In this document: positions 1-6,762 of the stretch, piece after piece
Numbering within the stretch: position 1 is the first letter of the stretch
Layout: each line of letters opens with the position of its first letter
Assembly: GCA_041739295.1 (NCBI GenBank)
Contig: JBGSOE010000230.1
Location: forward strand, 1 to 11,730
Length of the DNA stretch: 11,730 nt
Reading direction: 5' to 3'
DNA from: JAHJQQ01 sp041739295
GTDB taxonomy: Bacteria > Pseudomonadota > Gammaproteobacteria > Thiohalobacterales > Thiohalobacteraceae
Translations under genes and position numbers: made by a program
The notes under the pieces: generated by a model
What the model saw: only the letters and a program-made list of their open reading frames with translations
The model's database searches: none
Told to the model about the DNA's origin: nothing

Positions 1-787
1 GGTGTACCAGTGGCAGGATATGTACCTCCCACTCGTAGCGACTCGCAAACGGCTTGATGGCGATAAAGCGTTCACCGCGTTCGACCACATACTGGCCGAC
101 ACTGATTCGGCGGCGAACATGTCCGGAGCTACGATCATAAATGGTCGCTTCAAAGGTCAGTGCCTCGTCAATCAGCGAACAGAAGATGCAATGGTGCTGC
201 TTCTGGTAATAGTTACGGCTGTGGGTAACCTCGTTGTACACATTTTCGGGTATAACGGGCATGGCGATAATCTGGCTATGCGTGTGCGCGATGCTGGCGC
301 CAGCAGCCGGACCGAAATTCTTGAACACCAGCACATAGCGGATGCGCGCGTCGTTGGCATACAGCTGGGTCATGCGCTCCTGATAGGCACCGAACAGCAG
401 CACCAGATGTTCTTCACTCATCTCATGCAGGGCGATACCGTGCTGGCGGTGATCGATAATCACCTCGTGGCGCCCATAGCCCTCGATGGCCTGCTGCAGG
501 CCGAAAACCAGGCTGCCGGTCTGGCGATCATCGCCGAGTACTGGATAGAGATTTTCGACAATGCGCGCCTGCCAGTTTTCGTCGTCCGGATAGCTGGCGA
601 TGGTCGGTGGTGTCATATGTTCGTTGCCGGTGCAGAACGGGCAGGTATCGACATGCCGGCGGGTATCACGTGGTGCCGGATCCTCGGCCTTGCGCGGGCG
701 CATGGAGCGGGCGGTAGCGACCAGCACGGATTCACTGGGCACGATCGGATTGATGCGGATTTCGCGGATGGTTTTGGGTTCTGTCAT
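1..787 (-). CDS. Galactose-1-phosphate uridylyltransferase (GalT)-like, 3' end cut by window edge
   Basis: HIT-superfamily nucleotidyltransferase resembling GalT, which transfers UMP between UDP-glucose and galactose-1-phosphate in the cytoplasm. The minus strand is open from an ATG at 787 to the window edge, giving 262 codons with no stop; the C-terminus lies outside. Two CxxC pairs that could bind zinc are visible, C49-P-F-C52 and C200-I-F-C203. The family block FKNFGPAAGASIAHTHSQ ends in H168-T-H170-S-Q172; H170 would be the histidine that is uridylylated in the family. Classical enzymes read HPHSQ, so Thr for Pro is a small deviation. The start at 787 is the first ATG that gives a normal N-terminus (MTEPKTIREIRINPIV), although no strong ribosome-binding site precedes it. 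The gene is divergent from dapA. No Leloir-pathway neighbour is visible, so a related phosphorylase or adenylyltransferase with another sugar-phosphate substrate is possible. The family is secure; the exact substrate is inference. Confidence 0.85.
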   Translation of the reverse strand, partial: MTEPKTIREIRINPIVPSESVLVATARSMRPRKAEDPAPRDTRRHVDTCPFCTGNEHMTPPTIASYPDDENWQARIVENLYPVLGDDRQTGSLVFGLQQAIEGYGRHEVIIDHRQHGIALHEMSEEHLVLLFGAYQERMTQLYANDARIRYVLVFKNFGPAAGASIAHTHSQIIAMPVIPENVYNEVTHSRNYYQKQHHCIFCSLIDEALTFEATIYDRSSGHVRRRISVGQYVVERGERFIAIKPFASRYEWEVHILPLVH

Positions 788-956
788 GTCGGTCACTGCT
801 GCTGCGTGGGCGTGTCTGCCCGTGCGATGGGCTAATGTAATGGGTGCATCGTGGGTAACGACTCGGCGCATAGTACTGTCTCGGACCGGCCCCGACCAGC
901 ATCAGCAGCAGACCGGCCGAAGCAGCGGTGGGTTATGACAGGGGTTCCCGGCTCGC

Positions 957-985
957 TTGTCAGTGCCTGACCGGACCAGTAGTAT
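957..985 (+). promoter_or_regulatory. Probable sigma70 promoter of dapA-bamC
   Basis: TTGTCA at 957-962 matches the -35 consensus at five of six positions. It is followed by a 17-base spacer and TAGTAT at 980-985, a -10 element matching four of six. Transcription would begin near 992, leaving a leader of about 25 bases that contains the dapA ribosome-binding site. This is a sequence match only. It sits in the 230-base divergent gap between the galT-like gene and dapA; I saw no convincing promoter for the minus-strand gene there. Confidence 0.5.
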
Positions 986-1017
986 GTCCGAGTTTTTACC
1001 GCCTCCGGAGAGGTTGC

Positions 1018-1893
1018 ATGTTCCACGGCAGTATGGTCGCGTTGGTCACCCCGATGCGGGAGGACGGTGCGGTCGACGACATCAGTCTGGCCAGGTTGAT
1101 CGAGTTTCATATCGACCAAGGCACCGACGCGATTGTTGCGGTTGGTACCACCGGCGAGTCGGCTACGCTGGATGAGCAGGAACACTGCGATCTGATTCGC
1201 CGCGTGGTCGAGATGACCGCAGGCCGGATCCCGGTCATCGCCGGTACTGGCGCCAATTCCACCACCGAAGCTATTACCCTAACCCGCTGTGCCCTCAAGG
1301 CCGGCGCCGACGCCTGCCTGCTGGTCACGCCGTATTACAACAAGCCGACCCAGGAAGGCCTGTACCTTCACCACAAGGCCATCGCCGAGGCCGTGCCGAT
1401 CCCGCAGATTCTGTACAATGTCCCCGGGCGTACCGCCGTTGATATGCTGCCGGATACTGTTGAACGTCTGGCCAAAATCTCTAACATTGTTGGTCTTAAA
1501 GAGGCGACCGGCAATCTGCAACGCGCACGCGAGATCCTGGATCGTTGCGGCGATCATCTGGATCTCTACAGCGGTGACGATGCTACTGGATGTGAATTCA
1601 TGCTGTTGGGTGGTAAGGGCGTGATCTCGGTGACATCGAATGTCGCGCCCGCGGCGATGCATAATCTGTGTGTCGCGGCGATGGCCGGCGATCGTGCGCG
1701 CGCCGAGGCGATTGATGCGCCACTCCGGGCACTTCATCGCGATCTGTTTGTCGAAGCGAATCCGATCCCGGTCAAATGGGCGTTGCACGAAATGGGGCTG
1801 ATACCGCTGGGCATTCGTTTGCCACTGACGCCCTTATCGCCGCAATACCATGCTACGGTTCGGGAGGCGCTGCATCTGGCAGGCATCCTGTGA
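1018..1893 (+). CDS. dapA: 4-hydroxy-tetrahydrodipicolinate synthase (DapA)
   Basis: Condenses pyruvate with aspartate-4-semialdehyde, the first committed step of diaminopimelate and lysine synthesis in the cytoplasm. The protein has 291 residues, almost the E. coli length, and forms a single TIM barrel of the N-acetylneuraminate lyase family. Catalytic residues fall at the E. coli numbers: T44-T45 in the GTTGES motif, Y133 in ILYNVPGRT, R138, and the Schiff-base lysine K161 in VGLKEATG. The LLVTPYYNKP motif carrying Y107 is also present. The reading frame stays open upstream to an ATG at 928, but the start at 1018 is chosen because GGAGAGG (1007-1013) stands just before it and the protein then begins MFHGSMVALVTPM, as in the family. 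bamC follows 31 bases downstream, so the two are probably cotranscribed from the promoter at 957-985. No key residue is missing. Confidence 0.97.
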   Translation: MFHGSMVALVTPMREDGAVDDISLARLIEFHIDQGTDAIVAVGTTGESATLDEQEHCDLIRRVVEMTAGRIPVIAGTGANSTTEAITLTRCALKAGADACLLVTPYYNKPTQEGLYLHHKAIAEAVPIPQILYNVPGRTAVDMLPDTVERLAKISNIVGLKEATGNLQRAREILDRCGDHLDLYSGDDATGCEFMLLGGKGVISVTSNVAPAAMHNLCVAAMAGDRARAEAIDAPLRALHRDLFVEANPIPVKWALHEMGLIPLGIRLPLTPLSPQYHATVREALHLAGIL

Positions 1894-1924
1894 CATTTAA
1901 ATGAACATTAATTCTGGATATTCA

Positions 1925-3052
1925 ATGAAAAGGTTTGCTTCGCACATACAACACTTGGTCATAGTGGCGACCGTAGTCAGTTTGAGCGCCTGCGGCACAT
2001 GGGAGAAGGTGGTCGGCAAGAAGGCGGACTACAAGCAGAGCCGCACTGAAGCGCCGCTGGAAATCCCACCGGATCTGAGTAGCTCGACTATCGAAGATGG
2101 ACTGGCGGTGCCGGGTGGTGCAGCGACGACCTATTCCGAATACAGCTCGGGTACCCAGAAGGTCGCGCCAGGTTCGAGCGGTGTTCTGGTTCAACCGATG
2201 AACATGACGATTGAGCGTTACGATGACAAGCAGTGGCTGGTTGTGCAGATCTCAGCCGATACTGTGTGGCCTAAGGTGCGCGATTTCTGGTTGCAGAATG
2301 GCTTTTTGCTGACCATGGATGATCCTAAAGTCGGCATCCTAGAGACAGATTGGGCCGAGAATCGCGCGGATATTCCGCAGGATTTTATTCGTCGCACCAT
2401 CGGCAAGGCGCTTGATAGCCTGTATTCCTCGGCCACGCGCGACCGCTTTCGTACCCGGCTGGAACGCACTGGTGCAGACAACACCGAAATCTTCATCACG
2501 CAGCGTGGTATGGAGGAGGTGGTGCAAGGTAGCAGTGATAGCGGATCAACCACGGTCTGGGAACCACGTCCAAACGACCCGGAACTGGAAGCCGAAATGC
2601 TCAAGCGCCTGATGGTGTTTCTCGGCGCCGAGGAGCAACAGGCTGAGACGCAGTTGGCGAATCCAGAGGTGCAGAGTGCGCCGCGTACCCAGTTGATGGT
2701 CAACGCCGCCGGTGATAGCTCGCTGTCCATTGACCTGGGCTATTCACGCGCCTGGCGCGAAGTGGGTCTCGCGCTTGACCGCGTCGGCTTTACCGTCGAG
2801 GACCGCGATCGCACGGCAGGCGTCTACTATGTGCGCTATAACGATCCGCTCAAGGAAGACAAGAAGAAGGGCTTCCTGTCCAAGATGGCATTCTGGAAAG
2901 ATGAGGATCCCAAGACCGCAGAACAGTACAGCATCAAGCTTGTCGCGGAAGGCGATAAGACTAACGTGACAGTATTGAACGCGCAGTCGCAGCCAGATAA
3001 AACTTCAACCGCCAAGCGTATTCTGACGCTGGTGCAGGAGCAGATGAAATAA
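1925..3052 (+). CDS. bamC: Outer-membrane protein assembly lipoprotein BamC (NlpB)
   Basis: BamC is an accessory lipoprotein of the BAM complex, which inserts beta-barrel proteins into the outer membrane. From the ATG at 1925 the protein has 375 residues. Residues 1-22 form a lipoprotein signal peptide (basic MKR start, hydrophobic VIVATVVSL core) ending in lipobox L20-S-A-C23. Residue +2 is Gly, compatible with export to the outer membrane. A low-complexity segment follows with the conserved APLEIPPDL stretch, which in BamC contacts BamD. Two alpha/beta helix-grip domains come next, roughly residues 95-215 and 255-375, joined by a Glu/Gln-rich linker. An in-frame ATG at 1901 would add eight residues; 1925 is preferred because it gives a normal signal peptide and has GGAT at 1916-1919 in front. 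The dapA-bamC order matches E. coli, which supports the call. A palindromic element begins 10 bases after the stop. Confidence 0.92.
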   Translation: MKRFASHIQHLVIVATVVSLSACGTWEKVVGKKADYKQSRTEAPLEIPPDLSSSTIEDGLAVPGGAATTYSEYSSGTQKVAPGSSGVLVQPMNMTIERYDDKQWLVVQISADTVWPKVRDFWLQNGFLLTMDDPKVGILETDWAENRADIPQDFIRRTIGKALDSLYSSATRDRFRTRLERTGADNTEIFITQRGMEEVVQGSSDSGSTTVWEPRPNDPELEAEMLKRLMVFLGAEEQQAETQLANPEVQSAPRTQLMVNAAGDSSLSIDLGYSRAWREVGLALDRVGFTVEDRDRTAGVYYVRYNDPLKEDKKKGFLSKMAFWKDEDPKTAEQYSIKLVAEGDKTNVTVLNAQSQPDKTSTAKRILTLVQEQMK

Positions 3053-3061
3053 ATGCAAAGT

Positions 3062-3332
3062 CTAGTACCGTGACCCATAGATTTCGATTCAACCAGAGTC
3101 CCCCGGATGTGCCAGGACAAGGCGCAGCGCGTGGGCAATGGCCTAAGCCCTTGTCAAGTGCTGCAACGCAGGACTGGTGCATCCGGGGGCTCCCTTCGGG
3201 CGAGCCGCTGACCGGCCATCTGCGGCGTTGCGCTTGCTTGAAAGGGGATGGCCCTTCCGGGGCAAGCGCGCCTTGCATCTGACCGGTCAGCGACTCGCTG
3301 ATTGTGTCGATATCTATGGGTCACGGTACTAG
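3062..3332. repeat. Palindromic multi-hairpin element with perfect 21-bp terminal inverted repeats (MITE-like)
   Basis: The first 21 bases (3062-3082, beginning CTAGTACCGTGACCC) are the exact reverse complement of the last 21 (3312-3332). Imperfect complementarity continues inward for about 15 bases. Inside lie two further arms. Arm A pairs 3100-3109 with 3180-3189 over ten bases and 3112-3115 with 3174-3177, and contains a 7-bp stem, 3116-3122 with 3149-3155. Arm B pairs 3200-3215 with 3283-3298 at 15 of 16 positions, and contains 3230-3237 with 3262-3269 and a small stem, 3242-3246 with 3252-3256. The whole can fold as a three-way junction. It has no credible ORF and both tips read CTAG. 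Best guess: a non-autonomous transposable repeat, which may also end or stabilise the dapA-bamC transcript. No transposase is present and no extra target duplication is obvious. Confidence 0.8.
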
Positions 3333-3362
3333 GTGCGAGGGTCTAGTAAAAACCTTGCACCT
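3331..3362. repeat. Hairpin-forming inverted repeat, 10-bp stem
   Basis: AGGTGCGAGG (3331-3340) pairs with CCTTGCACCT (3353-3362) over ten positions with one mismatch or wobble, around a 12-base loop. It overlaps the right tip of the preceding palindromic element by two bases. No T-run follows, so it is not a typical intrinsic terminator. Confidence 0.45.
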
Positions 3363-3519
3363 AAATCCTGGTTTTGTAGGGCGTATTGAACATAGCGAAC
3401 CACACCGTGCATTTCCACTGAATTATAAGTCGTTGCTAGGGTGTAGGAATCAATAAAGTCACGGTTGTATAACTCTGCCCAAGTTCCTAGCACCTAGACC
3501 CTAAACAGGTAATGCGCCC
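3333..3519. other. Gene-free stretch before the metallo-hydrolase gene, CTAG-rich
   Basis: No ORF with coding character is seen. AGGGTCTAG (3338-3346) is the reverse complement of 3494-3502, and CTAGGTGC (3329-3336) of 3490-3497, so the ends of this stretch are related in inverted sense. CTAG occurs at 3343, 3436, 3487 and 3494, in addition to both tips of the preceding element. The middle (about 3363-3480) is AT-richer than its surroundings. It probably contains the promoter of the next gene, but I cannot point to a convincing -35/-10 pair. Confidence 0.4.
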
Positions 3520-4284
3520 ATGCTTCGATTTTCCTCCCTGGGCAGCGGCAGTCGCGGTAACGCAACACTGGTCGAGACCGGGCAGACCTGCGTCATGGTC
3601 GACTGTGGTTTCTCAGTCATCGAAACGCGACGACGGCTGGCGCGATTGGGCAAGGAGCCGGCTGATCTCGCAGGCATCCTGGTTACCCACGAGCACAGTG
3701 ACCACATCGGGGGTGTGGCCGCGCTGGCGCGGCGCTTTAACATCCCGGTCTGGATGACCGCCGGCACCTCGGTCATGCATGCGGACACTGACGTTCCCCA
3801 TCTTGACTGGTTCAACGGCCACGAAGATCTCACCATTGGTGATCTGCACATCACGCCATTCCCGGTGCCGCACGACGCGCGTGAACCCTGCCAATTCGTC
3901 TTCAGCGATGGCGTGGTCCGTCTCGGTGTATTGACCGATACCGGCAGCATCACCGGGCATATCCGTCAGGTCCTGGATGGTTGCGAAGCCCTGTTACTGG
4001 AGTGCAATCATGACACCGCGATGCTGGCCGACGGACCTTATCCGGCCATGCTCAAACGGCGAGTCGGCGGACACCTCGGGCACTTGAGTAATGCCCAGGC
4101 GGCTGAATTGTTGTCTGATATCAACACCTCTGCCCTCCAACACCTAGCCATTGCCCACTTGAGTGACAAGAACAACCGGCCGGATCTGGCTCGGGCCGCT
4201 TTGGCACGGGTTCTGAAGTGCGCGCCAGAGTGGATCGCCGTGGCCGATCAGGCTGTGGGTTTGGATTGGCGCCAGATCGGTTGA
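3520..4284 (+). CDS. Metallo-beta-lactamase-fold hydrolase, YycJ/WalJ type
   Basis: Cytoplasmic metal-dependent hydrolase of 254 residues spanning one complete metallo-beta-lactamase domain. The N-terminal SLGSGSRGNATLVE segment is typical of the YycJ/WalJ/VicX branch. The metal-binding signature is T56-H57-E-H59-S-D61-H62. Further expected ligands are H118 in FPVPHDA, D140 in GVLTDTG and a histidine in the C-terminal AIAHLSDKNN segment; GHLSN near 186-191 is also conserved. The branch is related to RNase J and PhnP-like phosphodiesterases, so a phosphodiester or nuclease activity is plausible, but its substrate in Gram-negative bacteria is unknown to me. The start at 3520 gives the family N-terminus; a weak CAGG at 3506-3509 precedes it. 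The gene lies downstream of dapA-bamC on the same strand but is separated by 467 bases containing the palindromic element, so it probably has its own promoter. Confidence 0.88.
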   Translation: MLRFSSLGSGSRGNATLVETGQTCVMVDCGFSVIETRRRLARLGKEPADLAGILVTHEHSDHIGGVAALARRFNIPVWMTAGTSVMHADTDVPHLDWFNGHEDLTIGDLHITPFPVPHDAREPCQFVFSDGVVRLGVLTDTGSITGHIRQVLDGCEALLLECNHDTAMLADGPYPAMLKRRVGGHLGHLSNAQAAELLSDINTSALQHLAIAHLSDKNNRPDLARAALARVLKCAPEWIAVADQAVGLDWRQIG

Positions 4285-4408
4285 CTCCAGCGCATGCCCA
4301 AACCGGTGGGTAGCATGGGTTGAGCGTAGGAAGCCCGGGTCAGAGGTTACTGCAACGGCTATTTCCACCTTAGCCACTAAGCCAGCTGCCTCACCCCGTC
4401 CGTCAGGG

Positions 4409-4414
4409 TATAAA
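4409..4414 (+). promoter_or_regulatory. Possible -10 element upstream of the chemotaxis receptor gene
   Basis: TATAAA lies 95 bases before the start codon in the 224-base gap after the hydrolase gene. The best-placed -35 candidate (CTGCCT, 4386-4391, 17-base spacer) matches only three of six consensus bases. I did not find a FliA-type motif (TAAA-N15-GCCGATAA), which would be expected for a gene co-regulated with flagella. Weak evidence. Confidence 0.2.
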
Positions 4415-4508
4415 TCCTCTTTCTCCATGCGGGGTTAGGCAGTTCAACCAGCCAGCCGCCCTGCCGCCAACCTGATACGAGATTCCTTTCGGTATGCATG
4501 AGGCGACC

Positions 4509-6524
4509 ATGAATACGCTATTTTCCCAATTCAGTATCCGCCAGAAGTTGTGGGGTGGTTTCGGCCTGCTGCTTGGCGTCTTGGCACTAGTGTCTTCCAT
4601 CGCCTTTTTCAGCCTGGCGGGTGTGCAGAAAGACATGGGGATGGTCATTGATGAACAGCCCACCATGATCGCCTCCGTGGAGCTGACCGGCGGACTTAAT
4701 CAGGCCACCAGCTCACTCGGGTTTTACCTGTTGAGCGGCGAATCGGTACATCGCGAGAATTACCAGGCCGCAATCATGCTGGTAAACAGCATGGTCGATG
4801 CGTTGACTATCCTGTTGTCCGAAGATGAAGTGCAATCTACACGCATCGCGAGCATTCGTGCCGATATCCAAGCCTTCAAACAGCAGGGTAACGAAATGCT
4901 TAGCCTGGTAAACGATCAGGCCAAGAACGTGCCCGGTATCGCGTACGCGGCACAGCACATTAATCCGCTCAGTCAGGAGATGCTTAACCTCGTCAGCCAG
5001 ATGATCATGAGCGAGAGCGAAGAGCCAGCCACTAAACGCCGCAAGCAACTGATGTCGGATCTGCATGCGCTGCGCTATTCCTGGGCCAACGTCATGAATG
5101 GCGTGCGTGCCTATCTGGCGTTCCGGGCGCAGAGCGCCCTGGATGAAGTCAATCTCTATCTTGAGGACAGCGCAACCAAACTTGATCGCTTGCGCGCCTA
5201 TGGCAGTGAACTGACCTTCGATCAGGAAGACGGCCTTGAACAATTCAGCAATCTGCGTGAAGAGATCATCACCCACATTGAGGCGTTAAAGGAAATTGAC
5301 AAGAGCGGTAAATGGCGCACCGATGCCTGGATGGTACGAAATGATGTCGGCCCTTTGCTGGATCGTGTACAGGGCAATCTGGCTGAATTAGTGCAGGTAC
5401 AACGCACCCAAATCGAAGCTACCAGCCAATCGCTGATCGAACGCATGGCGAGTGCCGAAACCTTCATCGGCATGTTGCTGACCTTCGGTCTGATTATCGG
5501 TGTCATTATTGCCTTCGCGACCTGCAGCCAGACCACTCGCGCGGCCGTCAGCATGCGTGATGTGCTCAAGGATATCTCGGAAGGCGAGGGCGACCTCACG
5601 CATCGAGTGCCGCAGACCTCAAATGACGAACTCGGGCAGGCGTCCGGTTATTTCAACGATACCATGGCACGGTTACAGGGTATGGTCAGCGATGTGGCGG
5701 CGGTTGCTCGTCAGGTTGCCGACCGCGCCGATCAGGCCACCGGCCAGATTGACGTGGTTACACGTAACATCGGTCATGGTGCCGACCGGGCGCGTAATAC
5801 CGCCGCGGCTACTGAAGAAATGTCCGCAACCAGTATCGAAATAGCCCGTAGCGCTAGTCTCGCCACCAACGAAGCCGGTAAGGCGCACAAGGATGCCGAA
5901 GCCGGTGCGCGTTGCGTGAAAGGCATGTCTGCCAAGGCGCAGGATATGAATAAACAAATCGGCGAGCTGCAGGCCAGTGTCAATGACATCAAGTCCAAGG
6001 GGCACGGCATGTTGGATATGGTCGGCATCATCAACGAGATCGCCAGCCAGACCAATCTGCTGGCATTAAATGCCGCCATCGAGGCGGCACGTGCCGGTGA
6101 ATCCGGGCGCGGGTTCGCGGTAGTCGCCGACGAAGTGCGGCAACTGGCCATGAAGACCACGCAGTCCACCGCCAAAATCTCCGAGCTTCTGAAGGACAAC
6201 CAGCATTCCAGCGAAGGCCTGTCCACGATCATGGGCAGCGTGGCACACGCCACCGAATCCATGATGGGCTCTGTGCATGAGACCTCGGATGCCATCAGTC
6301 GCGTCACTGGCAGTGTGCAACTGATGACCGACATGGTCGGCCAAATCGCCCATGCGGCCCAGGAACAGTCCACCGTTACTGGCGACATCGCGACCAATGT
6401 TGAGGAGATTTCGCACATGGAGACCGAAAACGCTCAGCGCGTTACGGAGACCAGCGGTTATCTGCAGGAATTAGCCGATTTCTCCACGCGCCTGGAAGAT
6501 CTGGTCAGCCGCTTCAAGGTTTGA
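4509..6524 (+). CDS. Methyl-accepting chemotaxis protein with large periplasmic sensor domain
   Basis: Inner-membrane chemoreceptor of 671 residues that would control CheA kinase in response to a ligand. Order: short cytoplasmic N-terminus; TM1 about 14-37; periplasmic sensor about 38-318; TM2 319-338; HAMP about 339-392 (DISEGEGDLTHRV); long coiled-coil signalling domain to the end. The hairpin tip that contacts CheA/CheW is intact at about 507-544 (EIASQTNLLALNAAIEAARA, then GRGFAVVADEVR). The sensor is about 280 residues, mostly amphipathic helix with no PAS or Cache features. That fits a helical bimodular (HBM, two stacked four-helix bundles) domain as in Pseudomonas McpS; this is inference from size and helical character. 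The C-terminus lacks the NWETF-type CheR pentapeptide. The start at 4509 is preferred over an in-frame ATG at 4494 because GAGG (4500-4503) stands five bases upstream. No other che gene is nearby, and the ligand is unknown. Confidence 0.93.
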   Translation: MNTLFSQFSIRQKLWGGFGLLLGVLALVSSIAFFSLAGVQKDMGMVIDEQPTMIASVELTGGLNQATSSLGFYLLSGESVHRENYQAAIMLVNSMVDALTILLSEDEVQSTRIASIRADIQAFKQQGNEMLSLVNDQAKNVPGIAYAAQHINPLSQEMLNLVSQMIMSESEEPATKRRKQLMSDLHALRYSWANVMNGVRAYLAFRAQSALDEVNLYLEDSATKLDRLRAYGSELTFDQEDGLEQFSNLREEIITHIEALKEIDKSGKWRTDAWMVRNDVGPLLDRVQGNLAELVQVQRTQIEATSQSLIERMASAETFIGMLLTFGLIIGVIIAFATCSQTTRAAVSMRDVLKDISEGEGDLTHRVPQTSNDELGQASGYFNDTMARLQGMVSDVAAVARQVADRADQATGQIDVVTRNIGHGADRARNTAAATEEMSATSIEIARSASLATNEAGKAHKDAEAGARCVKGMSAKAQDMNKQIGELQASVNDIKSKGHGMLDMVGIINEIASQTNLLALNAAIEAARAGESGRGFAVVADEVRQLAMKTTQSTAKISELLKDNQHSSEGLSTIMGSVAHATESMMGSVHETSDAISRVTGSVQLMTDMVGQIAHAAQEQSTVTGDIATNVEEISHMETENAQRVTETSGYLQELADFSTRLEDLVSRFKV

Positions 6525-6532
6525 AAATTGGC

Positions 6533-6560
6533 CGTCATTCCGGCGTAGGCCGGAATCCAG
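6533..6560. repeat. REP-like palindrome (GTCATTCCGG...CCGGAATCC type)
   Basis: ATTCCGGC (6537-6544) and GCCGGAAT (6549-6556) form a perfect 8-bp stem with a GTAG loop, within the context CGTCATTCCGGCGTAGGCCG. This resembles the short GTCATTCC-hairpin-GGAATCC repeats scattered between genes in many proteobacteria. It begins eight bases after the chemoreceptor stop codon, so it may also act as a 3'-end structure for that transcript. No T-run follows. Confidence 0.65.
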
Positions 6561-6647
6561 CAATTCGCCGCGAAAATGAAAAAGGGGGTGCAGAGTCGAA
6601 AGGCACTTACCTTGCCTCTCAGACGACTTGGCAGCGTTATACATCTA

Positions 6648-6725
6648 GCCACGGAATCCACGGAAGCACACTGAAAAAGGCCTTTTTCTATGGTTATTTC
6701 CGTGCTCTTCCGTGGATTCCGTGGC
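6648..6725. repeat. Palindromic repeat with 19-bp perfect arms and inner 16-bp perfect palindrome
   Basis: GCCACGGAATCCACGGAAG (6648-6666) is the exact reverse complement of 6707-6725. Between the arms sits GAAAAAGGCCTTTTTC (6673-6688), a perfect 16-base palindrome. The arms are built from the short unit CCACGGAA/TCCACGGAA, and TTTCCGTG (6697-6704) repeats part of it. This style of CCACGGAATCCACGG repeat is, as far as I know, dispersed in many bacterial genomes; copy number here cannot be judged from one window. It has no coding potential: the 91-codon ORF through it is composed of repeat sequence. Confidence 0.75.
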
Positions 6726-6762
6726 CATCTGTTTTGGTTTTGGGCTTAAGCAAGTGCCATTC

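Noticed and set aside
2..835. A 277-codon plus-strand ORF covering the left end of the window
   Set aside because: It lies antisense to the GalT-like gene, which shows family motifs (HTHSQ, two CxxC pairs) on the minus strand. The plus-strand translation resembles no family and reads as a shadow.
928..1017. A longer dapA start at 928, adding 30 residues
   Set aside because: The extra residues have no family counterpart, the likely promoter lies inside them, and the ATG at 1018 has a strong Shine-Dalgarno sequence and gives E. coli-like residue numbering.
3070..3282. ORFs on both strands inside the palindromic element (70 and 105 codons)
   Set aside because: They arise from the element's symmetry and GC-rich composition; there is no ribosome-binding site and no recognisable domain.
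3053..3519. CRISPR array or tRNA in the repeat-bearing gap
   Set aside because: The repeats are inverted rather than regularly spaced direct repeats, and no cloverleaf with a T-arm GGTTCGAATCC-like motif is visible.
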